Below the pieces are notes generated by a model. That model did not search any database. It saw only the letters and a list, made by a program, of their open reading frames with translations, and was not told the origin of the DNA. The translations under genes were made by a program, and so were the position numbers. A stretch of DNA of 64,000 nt from positions 616,835 to 680,834 of the forward strand of contig NZ_BMLT01000001.1 of assembly GCF_014645375.1 (NCBI RefSeq), read 5' to 3'. How positions within the stretch are numbered: the first letter of the stretch is position 1; every line of letters starts with the position of its first letter. This stretch comes from Marinobacterium nitratireducens (GTDB lineage Bacteria > Pseudomonadota > Gammaproteobacteria > Pseudomonadales > Balneatricaceae). Shown here one piece after another: positions 25,925 to 36,808 of the stretch.

Positions 25925-26832
25925 TTCGAATCCTGCTGTTGCTCATCTTCCGCCGCCAGCCGCTCGGCTTCTTCCAGCGCGGCCTGACGTCTTTTTTCAT
26001 CCCACTCGGCGACTGTCTCGAAACTGATGCGTCCGAGCTTGCCGCTACGCATTTCGTTGAGCAGTATCTCCGAGGCCTTGTGCCGGTCGACCACGCCGCC
26101 GGGACGCAGACAGCCGCGTTTGCGGCCAATAGCGTCGATAAGTTCTTCGGCGATCGCGGGTACCTCGGCGAGTCTGTAACGCTCCTGAATGCGGTCCGGG
26201 TACTGGCGCAGCAGGAAGCCGGCCGCGAACAGCGCCACATCCTCGAACTCGATGGCAGTATCGCGGATTGCGCCGCTTGCCGCCAGACGGTAGCCCGAGT
26301 CCGGATCCTCGATCTTCGGCCAGAGAATACCCGGGGTATCCGACAGCGCCATCCCGCCCTGCAGCGAGAAACGCTGCTGCGAGCGCGTAACCGCCGGCTG
26401 GTTACCGACCTTGGCGATACGCTTGCCGAGCAGCGCGTTGATCAGCGTGGACTTGCCGACATTGGGAATGCCCATGATCATCGCCCGCACCGGCCGTCCC
26501 GCATTGGCCCGCGACGGCACCAGCTGCCGGCACAGCTCCGGCAGCCGCTTGATCAGCTTCTTGTTCTGGTAATCCAGCGCCAGCGCCTGTACGGCGTCCA
26601 TGGCATTGAAAAAAGCCAGCCACTCTTCGGTCAGTGCAGGATCGGCAAGATCCGCCTTGTTCAGCAGCTTGATCACCGGCTTGCCCTTGCGCAGGCTGTC
26701 CACCAGCGGATTTTCGCTGGATTGCGGCAGGCGTGCATCCAGCACCTCGATCACCACATCGACCTCGTCCATGGTCTTGGCGATCTCTTTACGGGCCTTG
26801 TGCATGTGCCCGGGAAACCAGTTGATACTCAT
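25921..26832 (-). CDS. rbgA: Ribosome biogenesis GTPase (YlqF/RbgA)
   Basis: 303-aa circularly permuted GTPase acting in 50S assembly. The G motifs appear in permuted order: G4 LLNKADLAD (about residue 60) before G1 GIPNVGKSTLIN (about 123), then G3 DTPGILWP (about 168). The N-terminal WFPGHMHKARKEI block is diagnostic of the family. The C-terminal RNA-binding extension ends in a Glu/Gln/Asp-rich tail. A highly charged small ORF is coupled downstream. Confidence 0.95.
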   Translation of the reverse strand: MSINWFPGHMHKARKEIAKTMDEVDVVIEVLDARLPQSSENPLVDSLRKGKPVIKLLNKADLADPALTEEWLAFFNAMDAVQALALDYQNKKLIKRLPELCRQLVPSRANAGRPVRAMIMGIPNVGKSTLINALLGKRIAKVGNQPAVTRSQQRFSLQGGMALSDTPGILWPKIEDPDSGYRLAASGAIRDTAIEFEDVALFAAGFLLRQYPDRIQERYRLAEVPAIAEELIDAIGRKRGCLRPGGVVDRHKASEILLNEMRSGKLGRISFETVAEWDEKRRQAALEEAERLAAEDEQQQDSK

Positions 26833-27064
26833 TGTGAAGCCTCAGTTCGACAGCCGCTCATTATAGCGCGAATCGAGCTCCTGCGAGTCCTGCATATCTG
26901 CAATAAAGGCCTGTTTTTCAAATCTTTAAGCATTAAACACAAGAATCGGTGTCAAGCAACGACGCTTTGCCGCACCCAGCTGCGCAGACAGCGAAGTCGG
27001 GGTACCTGCCAGGCCCCTTTACGTATACACTCGCGAACTGAGACCCAATTCACAGGACGAGCGA

Positions 27065-28291
27065 GTGGACATGGATTCCAAGCCCGGCGGCCAGCAGATG
27101 CTGATGGCCCGACAGCCGATATTCGACCAGCACCAGAAGGTCGTTGCCTATGAACTGCTCTACCGACTCGAAGACAGCCCGGCCCCGGGCGTCGCAGGCG
27201 CCGAGCTGAGCGGGGAGATGATCCTCAGCGTATACACCAGTATCAGCGATGCCGGCGCCGTAAGGCGGGTGCCGGCGTTTCTGCCGGTCGGGCGCGAGCT
27301 GCTGCTGTCCGGCGCACTGCCGGAACTGCCGCTCAAGCAGGTGGTGATCGAGCTCGATCCCGGGCCCAAGCCGGACGCAGACTACGACAGGGCCGCATTG
27401 CGACTGATGAAAGAGGGATACCGCATCTGCCTTCGGGGCCTGAGCTACAACCCGCGGTACGACAACCTGCTGAAAATGGCGCAGATCGTGAAGCTCGATG
27501 TGCGCGAGTTCAGCGAGTCCGCGCTCGCCGGGCAGCTCGAAAGCATTCGCCCCTTCAAGGTGGCTTTTCTTGCCGAAGGCATCGACGAGTTCAGTCAGCT
27601 CGAGCGCTGCATCGACATGGGCTTCAAGCTCTATCAGGGCGGTTTTCTGAGCAAGCCCAAGCTGGTCGAAGGCCGCCGCGTCAGCGCCAACCAGGTCACC
27701 ATGATGCAGCTGATTCAGGAGCTGCAATCCCCGGTCGCGACACCGGAAAAGCTCGAGGCGCTGATCCTGCGGGATCCGGTACTGACCTTCAAACTGCTGC
27801 GCATCGTCAACTCGGCCGCCTATTCGCTGGTGCGCAAGGTCGATTCCATCGCCCAGGCGGTGGTGCTGCTGGGGCTGGAACAGGTGCGCAAGTGGGCGAC
27901 GCTGATTGCCATGTCCGCCAATGGCGACAAGCCCGAGGAGCTGTCGCGACTGCTGCTGATCCGGGGCCGCATGTGCGAACGGGTCGCGGAAGGCCTGAAA
28001 CAGCCCAACGCACCTTCTTATTTCATTGCCGGCATGATGTCGGGGCTGCACGCCATGCTCGATATCCGGCAGGACGCGATGCTCGACCAGGTTCCGCTGG
28101 GCGAAGATATCAAGGACGCCATCCGCGCCGGCAGCGGCCCGATCGGCGCGGTGCTGGCCAATGTCATCCACTACGAGAGCGGCGACTGGCACCTGCTGCC
28201 GCCCGACTTCGACGCCAATCTCTACGAGCGGGCCTACCGGGAAAGCCTGAAATGGACCCAGGAGTCGATGCAGGCAATGCATGAAGAGTAA
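27065..28291 (+). CDS. EAL-HDOD signalling protein with degenerate EAL domain
   Basis: 408-aa two-domain protein of the YuxH type. Residues about 14-200 are EAL-like: ARQPIFDQHQKVVAYELLYR has ELL in place of EAL, the DDFG metal-binding loop is replaced by RGLSYN, and QGGFLSKP closes the domain. Residues about 205-400 are HDOD (LILRDPVLTFKLLRIVNSAAYSL and VVLLGLEQVRKWATLIAM). The loss of DDFG argues against c-di-GMP phosphodiesterase activity. GTG at 27065 has AGGA 7 nt before it; ATG at 27071 is the alternative. Confidence 0.9.
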   Translation: MDMDSKPGGQQMLMARQPIFDQHQKVVAYELLYRLEDSPAPGVAGAELSGEMILSVYTSISDAGAVRRVPAFLPVGRELLLSGALPELPLKQVVIELDPGPKPDADYDRAALRLMKEGYRICLRGLSYNPRYDNLLKMAQIVKLDVREFSESALAGQLESIRPFKVAFLAEGIDEFSQLERCIDMGFKLYQGGFLSKPKLVEGRRVSANQVTMMQLIQELQSPVATPEKLEALILRDPVLTFKLLRIVNSAAYSLVRKVDSIAQAVVLLGLEQVRKWATLIAMSANGDKPEELSRLLLIRGRMCERVAEGLKQPNAPSYFIAGMMSGLHAMLDIRQDAMLDQVPLGEDIKDAIRAGSGPIGAVLANVIHYESGDWHLLPPDFDANLYERAYRESLKWTQESMQAMHEE

Positions 28292-28369
28292 ATTCTATCT
28301 TTCTGTTTTTATTATCTAAACTTTAGATCGAATACCCGATGCGGGCTCGATAATGACTGGAGAACACGG

Positions 28370-28801
28370 ATGAACGTGGTTGAGCACCTCTACATCGAGG
28401 ATCTTGAAATCGGCCAGAGCGTCGTGGTCAGCAAACGCGTCTCGGACGAGGATATCCGGCGCTTCGCCGAGGTGACCGGCGATACCAACCCGGTACACCT
28501 CGATGACGACTACGCTGCCGGAACGGAATTCGGCGGCCGTATCGCCCACGGCATGCTCAGTGCCGGACTGATCTCGGCGGCTATCGGCACCCACCTGCCG
28601 GGGCCGGGGTCCATCTACCTCAACCAGTCGCTCAAGTTCCGTCACCCCGTCAGCCCCGGCGACGAGGTCGAAACCCACGTCACCATCACCGAAATCAACC
28701 CGCGGCGCCGCTGGGTCACCCTGTCCACCGACTGCTTCGTCGATGGCCGCCGTGTGACCCAGGGCGAGGCCGTGGTCATGGTCCCGCGCCGCCCCGACTG
28801 A
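28370..28801 (+). CDS. MaoC-like (R)-specific enoyl-CoA hydratase
   Basis: 143-aa single hot-dog domain hydratase. The catalytic signature Asp/His pair sits in GDTNPVHLDDDYA and FGGRIAHGML, as in PhaJ-type (R)-hydratases that supply 3-hydroxyacyl-CoA from beta-oxidation for PHA synthesis. N-terminal LYIEDLEIGQSVVVSKRVSD is also typical. It is 11 nt upstream of the isochorismatase-like gene and 643 nt upstream of aacS, in the same direction. With the phasin elsewhere in the window, a PHA/acyl-CoA role is reasonable but not proven. Confidence 0.9.
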   Translation: MNVVEHLYIEDLEIGQSVVVSKRVSDEDIRRFAEVTGDTNPVHLDDDYAAGTEFGGRIAHGMLSAGLISAAIGTHLPGPGSIYLNQSLKFRHPVSPGDEVETHVTITEINPRRRWVTLSTDCFVDGRRVTQGEAVVMVPRRPD

Positions 28802-28812
28802 GGAAAAACGCC

Positions 28813-29358
28813 ATGTTGATCGATGCCGAAAAGTCGCTGCTGCTGATCGTGGACGTTCAGGAACGTCTGGTTCCGGCCGTCGAGGCGCCGCAGCAGCTGC
28901 TCGACAATTGCCGCTGGCTGCTGGAGATTGCGCGTTACCTGGAAGTGCCGGTACTGGCATCGGAGCAGTACCCCCAGGGAATCGGCCCCACCTGCGATCG
29001 CCTGCGCGAACAGGTCGCGGACGACGAGGTGATCGGCAAGACCTGGTTCTCGTGCATGTCGGACCCGACATCCGGCCCGCTTATCGATGACCTCTGTCCG
29101 CAGCAGGCCGTTGTCGTCGGTATCGAGGCGCACGTCTGCGTATTGCAGACCGCGCTGGAACTGAAAAGCCGGGGGCGCGAAGTCTTTGTGGTCGCCGACT
29201 GCATCGCCTCGCGCAATCCCGCCGACAAATTGCTGGCGATCGAGCGCATGCGCCAGGCCGGCATACAGATCGTCAGCCGCGAAATGGTGGCCTTCGAGTG
29301 GATGCGCCGTGCCGCGACCGACAGTTTCCGCCATATCAGCAAGCACTACCTGCGCTAG
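28813..29358 (+). CDS. Isochorismatase-like cysteine hydrolase (YcaC type)
   Basis: 181-aa alpha/beta hydrolase-like enzyme. The catalytic triad positions are visible: Asp in LLIVDVQERL (about residue 17), Lys in IGKTWFSCM (about 76) and Cys in VVGIEAHVCVLQTAL (about 109). Many such proteins are amidases or hydrolases of unknown substrate. It is co-transcribed with the MaoC hydratase, as the gap is 11 nt. Followed by a palindrome before aacS. Confidence 0.9.
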   Translation: MLIDAEKSLLLIVDVQERLVPAVEAPQQLLDNCRWLLEIARYLEVPVLASEQYPQGIGPTCDRLREQVADDEVIGKTWFSCMSDPTSGPLIDDLCPQQAVVVGIEAHVCVLQTALELKSRGREVFVVADCIASRNPADKLLAIERMRQAGIQIVSREMVAFEWMRRAATDSFRHISKHYLR

Positions 29359-29394
29359 CACCGGCAGGCGGTAACGCACTGGCACCCTTGCGGC

Positions 29395-29424
29395 GGCTTG
29401 CTTACCTTTAAGGTAACGCAAGCC
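29395..29424. promoter_or_regulatory. Palindrome between the hydrolase and aacS
   Basis: TTACCTT-T-AAGGTAA (29402-29416) is a perfect 7-1-7 dyad, extended by GGCTTGC / GCAAGCC arms on either side (one-base bulge), 20 nt before the aacS ATG. ACCTT/AAGGT half-sites resemble those of MerR-type regulators; LiuR-type MerR proteins control aacS in some gammaproteobacteria. It could alternatively act as an attenuating hairpin. Confidence 0.5.
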
Positions 29425-29443
29425 AACGAATCAGAGGCCTGCC

Positions 29444-31396
<1,953 letters not shown>

Positions 31397-31418
31397 CAAC
31401 GAGCGGCTGGCTGGCGCC

Positions 31419-33317
31419 TCAACCTTCGAGACGCTGCAAATGGCGAAGAAAGTCTTCGGGCTGGATGACACCGATCAGCGTCAGCTGCGGCTTGAGCGTA
31501 CCCTGGGCGTCGTAAAACAGCAGCGCAGGCGGCCCTACGACCCCGTATTCACGGCTGAGGCGTTGCGCCGCGTCGTCATTGGCGGTGACGTCGACCTTGA
31601 TCAGCTGGAAACCGGACAGCGCCTGCCGTACCCGGTCATCGTCGAAGGTGACGTACTCCAGTTCATAGCAAGACACGCACCAGTCAGCGAAAAAATCCAG
31701 CATCACGGGCTGCCCGCTGCGCTGCGCCTGTTCCAGCATCGGTTGCAACTGATCCATCGAGGTCACCTTGCTGAATGCAAGCGAGGCCCTTTCGGTCTGG
31801 CCTCCGGCCAGGCCCTGCAGCGGGTACACCAGGCTGCGGCTGCCGGCGAACAGGCCCACCATCAGCGCCAGGCCGTACACCAGCAGGATCAGACCGACCC
31901 CTTTCCACAGCCGGTGCCAGCCGCCGGACTGGTCCGGCAGCCGGTCCAGGGCGTTCATGTAAACGGCGGACACGATCAGTACCAGCGCGGTCAGCGCCAT
32001 GGTGGCGCGGGTCGGAATGATGCGATCGAGCATCCAGATCGCCATCAGCAGCAGCGCGACACCGAATGCCGCCTTGACCGCCTCCATCCAGAGCCCGGCC
32101 TTGGGCAGCAACTTGCCGGCCGACGCGCCCACCAGCAACAACGGCACGCCCATGCCAAGACTCAGTGAAAACAACGCCAGGCCACCCAGTACCGGATCCC
32201 CCGCCTGGCCGATATAGATCAGCGCGCCGGCGAGCGGCGCCGCCATGCAGGGCCCGACGATCAGTGCCGACAGCAGACCCATGGCCGCCACGCCGATGAT
32301 AGTGCCGCCATGACGGCGGTTGCTGGCGCGGGTCAGACGGCTCTGCCAGCTGGAGGGCAGCTGCAACTCGTAAAAGCCGAACATCGACAGCGCCAGCAAC
32401 ACGAACAGCATGCTGAAGGCGGCGATGATCCAGGTATTCTGGAACGCCGCCTGAAGGTTGGCGCCGAACAGGCCGGTAAAGACCCCGGCCAGGGTGTAGG
32501 TGACCGCGACGGCCAGCACATAGACCAGCGACAACCCCAGCGCCCTGGCGGTGCTGATACGGTGTCCGTGACCGGCAATGATGCTGGAGATGATCGGGAT
32601 CATCGGAAAGACACAGGGGGTGAACGACAGTGCCAGCCCCGCGACGAAAAATGCGCCGAGCGTTACCGCAAGACCTGCATTGCGCAGCAGGCCGACGAAA
32701 CGGTCCTGCTCGCTGACCGGCTCAGACCCGACACCATAGCTGACCGCGGATGCCGGCGCGGCGGCGGCCACAGCTCCGGCGGCGTCGCCCGGGCCGGCAT
32801 CCGTTCCACTGCCGGCTACCGGCGTGCCGACGCCCCCGATGTCCCGGGACGGAATGCCGGCCAGGCTGATTTCCCGCGTGACCGGCGGGTAACAGATGCC
32901 GCCCTCCCAGCACCCCTGGTAGCTGATCGAGATACGATCGTCGACCGCCTCCGTGCTCAGGCTGGCCAGTTGCAGCTCGACTTCGGCGAATTCGTGATAC
33001 ACCTGCACCTTGCCGAACAGCGGGTCGTCTTTCTCTTCCGACGGCGCGTCGATGCGCCCGACAACCTCGCTGCGGCCATCGAGACTGCTGAACTCCATGC
33101 GGTCCCGATACAGATAATAGTCGGGTTGAATGGTCCAGAGCAGCCTGACCTTGCCGGGTTCCAGTTGCTCGAAATCCATGTGAAAGGCGTCATCGACCTG
33201 CAACGGCCCGTCTTTGCCGAACGGGTTGCTGTCGAACAGCCCCGCCTGAGCCTGAAAGCCGAGTCCGGCCAGCAGCAGCAGGCCTGCGAAAAAGCATCGG
33301 AAAGAATTGAAGCGCAC
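31419..33317 (-). CDS. dsbD: Thiol:disulfide interchange protein DsbD
   Basis: 632-aa electron-transfer protein moving reducing power from cytoplasmic thioredoxin to periplasmic substrates. Signal peptide (FFAGLLLLAGLGFQAQA), N-terminal periplasmic domain with a Cys pair (GCWEGGICYPP), an eight-helix membrane core with Cys in SFTPCVFPMIP and IVGPCMAAPL, and a C-terminal thioredoxin-like domain with WCVSCYELE. GTG at 33317 starts the signal peptide directly; the in-frame ATG further upstream adds 34 residues without signal character. It is convergent with aacS. Confidence 0.93.
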   Translation of the reverse strand: MRFNSFRCFFAGLLLLAGLGFQAQAGLFDSNPFGKDGPLQVDDAFHMDFEQLEPGKVRLLWTIQPDYYLYRDRMEFSSLDGRSEVVGRIDAPSEEKDDPLFGKVQVYHEFAEVELQLASLSTEAVDDRISISYQGCWEGGICYPPVTREISLAGIPSRDIGGVGTPVAGSGTDAGPGDAAGAVAAAAPASAVSYGVGSEPVSEQDRFVGLLRNAGLAVTLGAFFVAGLALSFTPCVFPMIPIISSIIAGHGHRISTARALGLSLVYVLAVAVTYTLAGVFTGLFGANLQAAFQNTWIIAAFSMLFVLLALSMFGFYELQLPSSWQSRLTRASNRRHGGTIIGVAAMGLLSALIVGPCMAAPLAGALIYIGQAGDPVLGGLALFSLSLGMGVPLLLVGASAGKLLPKAGLWMEAVKAAFGVALLLMAIWMLDRIIPTRATMALTALVLIVSAVYMNALDRLPDQSGGWHRLWKGVGLILLVYGLALMVGLFAGSRSLVYPLQGLAGGQTERASLAFSKVTSMDQLQPMLEQAQRSGQPVMLDFFADWCVSCYELEYVTFDDDRVRQALSGFQLIKVDVTANDDAAQRLSREYGVVGPPALLFYDAQGTLKPQLTLIGVIQPEDFLRHLQRLEG

Positions 33318-33628
33318 GGGATTCCAGTTCCACGAATTTACATTTTGGCAGCCGGTAGACCACGCCACCGGCGCCGAGTTCGCATGCCGGCAAGGACCGG
33401 GCGGGCGCCATTGTACCACCCTGGCGCCGCGGCGGCGCCCGCCGCGGCCGCGTCCGGACTTATAACCATCTGATTAATGTGATAAAAAGGTTCGCAGATG
33501 CACAAAGCGCCCGCTTCCGCCACCACCCGACCGGCTTTCCGGATACTCAGGCGGAACCTGCGCCCTGCACACCAAGGTTATTTCCCATTGCCAAGGGCAC
33601 GGCGCCCGTTCGCTGTAGAGACAAGTCC

Positions 33629-34696
33629 ATGACCGACAAACGCTTAGACGACCTCAATATCGAATCCATCTCCATCCTGACCACGCCGGAAGCGCTCAAG
33701 GCCAAGCTGCCGATCAGCGAAACCGCCGCCGCCACCATCATGGAAGGCCGTGAAACCATTCGCAATATCCTGGACGGCAAGGACAAGCGTCTGATCGTGG
33801 TTGTCGGCCCCTGCTCCATCCACGACCCCAAGGCAGCGCTGGAGTACGGCCGTCGCCTCAAAGCCCTGGCGGATGAGGTCAAGGACAGCCTCTACCTGGT
33901 AATGCGCGTCTATTTCGAAAAACCGCGTACCACCGTTGGCTGGAAAGGCCTGATCAACGATCCGCACATGGACGACTCCTTCGATATCGAGCAGGGCCTG
34001 CATATCGCCCGCAAGCTGCTGATCGACCTCTCGGAACTGGGCCTGCCGCTGGCCACCGAAGCCCTGGACCCGAACAACCCGCAGTACCTGCAGGACCTGA
34101 TCTCCTGGTCGGCCATCGGTGCGCGCACCACGGAATCCCAGACCCACCGTGAAATGTCCTCGGGTCTGTCCTGCGCCGTCGGCTTCAAGAACGGCACCGA
34201 CGGCAGCCTTGGCGTGGCCATCAACGCACTGCAGTCGGTCAGCCACCCGCACAGCTTCCTCGGTCTCAGCGAGAAAGGCGAAGCGGCGATTATCCGCACC
34301 ACCGGCAACCGGTACGGTCACGTGGTACTGCGCGGCGGCAACGGCAAGCCGAACTACGACTCTGTCAGCGTCACGCTGTGCGAGAAGGAACTGGCGAAAA
34401 ACAACCTGCCGCTGAACATCATGGTCGACTGCAGCCACGCCAACTCCAACAAGGATCCTGCGCTGCAGCCGCTAGTGGCCGAAAACGTCGCCAACCAGAT
34501 CCAGGAGGGCAACACGTCGCTGATCGGCCTGATGATCGAGTCCAACCTCGGCTGGGGCAATCAGTCGATTCCGGCCAATCTCGATGATCTCAAGTACGGC
34601 ATCTCCGTCACCGATGCCTGCATCGACTGGGACACCACCGAGCGCACGCTGCTGAAGATCAACGAACAGCTCCGGGACGTGCTGCCCAAGCGCTGA
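33629..34696 (+). CDS. 3-deoxy-7-phosphoheptulonate synthase (class I DAHP synthase)
   Basis: 355-aa first enzyme of the shikimate pathway, condensing PEP with erythrose-4-phosphate. Type I signatures are VVGPCSIHDPKAA (PEP site), MRVYFEKPRTTVGWKGLIND, IGARTTESQTHREMSSG, GHVVLRGG and MVDCSHANSNKD. The feedback-inhibitor class (Phe, Tyr or Trp) cannot be assigned from these. Start ATG at 33629 chosen because the family N-terminus begins MTDKRLDDLNIES; an upstream in-frame ATG adds 50 unrelated residues. Followed by a strong bidirectional terminator. Confidence 0.95.
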   Translation: MTDKRLDDLNIESISILTTPEALKAKLPISETAAATIMEGRETIRNILDGKDKRLIVVVGPCSIHDPKAALEYGRRLKALADEVKDSLYLVMRVYFEKPRTTVGWKGLINDPHMDDSFDIEQGLHIARKLLIDLSELGLPLATEALDPNNPQYLQDLISWSAIGARTTESQTHREMSSGLSCAVGFKNGTDGSLGVAINALQSVSHPHSFLGLSEKGEAAIIRTTGNRYGHVVLRGGNGKPNYDSVSVTLCEKELAKNNLPLNIMVDCSHANSNKDPALQPLVAENVANQIQEGNTSLIGLMIESNLGWGNQSIPANLDDLKYGISVTDACIDWDTTERTLLKINEQLRDVLPKR

Positions 34697-34704
34697 GCCA
34701 TCAC

Positions 34705-34731
34705 GCCGGGACGAGCCACGCTCGTCCCGGC
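34705..34731. terminator. Bidirectional terminator between DAHP synthase and MFS genes
   Basis: Perfect 12-bp stem GCCGGGACGAGC / GCTCGTCCCGGC with a CAC loop, 8 nt after the DAHP synthase stop and 20 nt from the convergent MFS stop. No T tract, but position and stem strength support termination in both directions. Confidence 0.6.
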
Positions 34732-34751
34732 GCCCATAGGGCCGTCTCGGC

Positions 34752-35987
34752 TCAATGCCTCTCCCCTTCGGGACGCCCGACCTTCTCCATCTGACGATAA
34801 AGACCGAGCCCTGCTATCAGCCCGATTGCAGCCAGCCCGCCCCAGATCCACTCCCGCTCCAGGCTTTGCGACGAAAGCAGGGCCCCCAGCACCAGATGCC
34901 CCGAAAAGGCGGCAAGCCCGCCGATGCAGGAATAAAGGCCGTAGTGGCTTCCCAGCTCCGAGCGCTCGCAAAAACGCGGTACGCTGGCGGCCAATAGCGG
35001 CATCACCAGCATGGATCCAAGGCTAAAGGTCACCGCGAAACCGACGAAACTCAGGCGAACTTCCGTGGCGAAGTGCGTCAGAAACCAGAGAAAGGAGCTC
35101 CCCATCAACACAAGACCCAGTCCCATGGTCCTGCTGCGTCCCAGCAGCCCGGGTACCCGGCGATTAAGCGGCACCTGCAGACATATCCCCAGCACCGACG
35201 AAATCATGAAGACCGCCGTGATCACGCCCGCATCCAGGCCCCGCGTCTTCACCTCGTTCGGCAGCGACAGGTACAACTGATGAAAGAACAGGTGAAAGGC
35301 ACAGGCGAAGACAATGAACCCCATGAAGCGCGGGTTGCGCAACATCGTCTGCCACTGCCGCCAGAAAGGCGAATCGGCGCCCTGTCGCTTTTCCTGCGAC
35401 GTCAACTCCGGCAGAAAACGCCACTGTATCCAGAGCAGCACCAGAAACAGCAATGCCGCGCCAAGACCGACCAGCGCGAAGTCGAAACTCAGCAACGCTA
35501 TGCCGACCAGGGGCCCAAGGAACATACCCGCCTCGCTGCTCCAGTTCTGCAGCGCAAAAATACGGTCTCGACTGTCGCAATCGGGCGCTTCATAGGCCAG
35601 ATAGGCATTGCTAGAGGGCGTAAATAGCGCGCCGGCCAGACCGGTCAGAAAAGCCCCCGCCAGCAGAGCCGGAAGCTGCTGCGCTATCGCCAGTAGCGCA
35701 AAGCCGGCGACCCGGACCATGCACCCCAACAGGATCAGGCGCTTGTAACCGAGATAGTCCCCCAGAGTGCCACCGACCAGAAACAGACCCTGCTGGCTCA
35801 GAACCCGCAACCCGATTACCAGCCCCGCATACCAGGGACTGAGACCCAGGGTTCGCTGCAAATGGTCCGCCAGGTAGGGCAGCAGCATGTAGAACCCCAG
35901 ATTGAAGGTAAATCCGTTGGCGATCAGAATACGACCTGCGACCGACACTTCGCGCCAGTCGTGCATAAGATGAGAGGCGCGCATCAT
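34752..35987 (-). CDS. MFS transporter in siderophore-uptake operon
   Basis: 411-aa major facilitator with about 12 transmembrane helices. Loop motifs are visible: GGTLGDYLGYKRLILLG (motif A-like, after helix 2) and a later VPGLLGRSRTMG. Relatives include MdtH-type drug exporters and siderophore exporters or permeases. Its start overlaps the ATPase stop by 4 nt (ATGA), so it is the third gene of permease-ATPase-MFS. Such a place suggests export of siderophore or release/recycling of the iron carrier rather than unrelated drug efflux, but this is inference. Confidence 0.85.
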   Translation of the reverse strand: MMRASHLMHDWREVSVAGRILIANGFTFNLGFYMLLPYLADHLQRTLGLSPWYAGLVIGLRVLSQQGLFLVGGTLGDYLGYKRLILLGCMVRVAGFALLAIAQQLPALLAGAFLTGLAGALFTPSSNAYLAYEAPDCDSRDRIFALQNWSSEAGMFLGPLVGIALLSFDFALVGLGAALLFLVLLWIQWRFLPELTSQEKRQGADSPFWRQWQTMLRNPRFMGFIVFACAFHLFFHQLYLSLPNEVKTRGLDAGVITAVFMISSVLGICLQVPLNRRVPGLLGRSRTMGLGLVLMGSSFLWFLTHFATEVRLSFVGFAVTFSLGSMLVMPLLAASVPRFCERSELGSHYGLYSCIGGLAAFSGHLVLGALLSSQSLEREWIWGGLAAIGLIAGLGLYRQMEKVGRPEGERH

Positions 35988-36808
35988 CCGGCCAGCGCCG
36001 ACCGAGCCTGCGTTTCGGGCACCGCAACCGACTGCCCGGAACGGCTGCGACGCGGTGTTCGTACGAACGGCACTCCCTGTTGATCGTATGCCACCTCGGC
36101 GCTGACACCGTAGACCTCATGCACCAGCTCGGGACTCAGAATCGCAGCGGGCGCGCCTTGCGCGATCAGTCGGCCGCCTTTGAGAACCAATAGATTATCG
36201 GCATACTGCGCGGCCAGATTCAGATCGTGCAGAACCATGACCGACACCCAGTTCTGCCGGTGCGTCTGCTGATCGAGATGATCCAGCAACACCTGCTGAA
36301 AATGCAGATCGAGGGCACTGACCGGCTCATCCAGCATCAGGATACGCGGATTGCGCATCAGTGCCTGGGCGAAGAGAATCATCTGGCACTGGCCGCCGCT
36401 CAGGGTGCGCACATCGCGATGGGCTAGATGCAACAGCCCTATCCGGTCCAGCGCCCTGAGGGCGGATTCGATCAACGGGTCCCGGAGCTTCAGGGACAGG
36501 GCATCCAGTTGCCCCAGCAACACGACCTCGAGCACCGTCAGCCCGATATCGAGCCTGATATCCTGGGGCATATAGCCGAAGCGCTGACGCCAGTGACCGG
36601 TCTGGCGGTAGTCCAGACGCTCGCCGTCGAACAGCACTTCTCCGCTTTGCGGTCGGATATCACCGAACAGCACTTTCAGCAAAGAGCTTTTGCCGGTACC
36701 GTTCGGCCCGATAATCACGTGGGTTTTCCCCGCCTGCAGCTGGAAACTGAGCCGGTCGGCCAGTAGCAGGTCGTCGAATGCCAGCGACAAGTCCCTTATT
36801 TCGAGCAT
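35984..36808 (-). CDS. FecE/FepC-type ABC ATPase (iron-siderophore uptake)
   Basis: 274-aa ATPase. Walker A GPNGTGKSSLL (about residue 37), signature TLSGGQCQMILFAQ (Cys in place of the usual Arg/Gln), Walker [12 protein letters not shown], and VMVLHDLNLAAQYAD, all of the FecE/BtuD class that pairs with FecCD permeases. Start is ATG 36808, overlapping the permease stop by 1 nt (TGATG). A longer open frame continues upstream but is the shadow of the permease. Co-operonic with permease and MFS. Confidence 0.93.
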   Translation of the reverse strand: MLEIRDLSLAFDDLLLADRLSFQLQAGKTHVIIGPNGTGKSSLLKVLFGDIRPQSGEVLFDGERLDYRQTGHWRQRFGYMPQDIRLDIGLTVLEVVLLGQLDALSLKLRDPLIESALRALDRIGLLHLAHRDVRTLSGGQCQMILFAQALMRNPRILMLDEPVSALDLHFQQVLLDHLDQQTHRQNWVSVMVLHDLNLAAQYADNLLVLKGGRLIAQGAPAAILSPELVHEVYGVSAEVAYDQQGVPFVRTPRRSRSGQSVAVPETQARSALAG

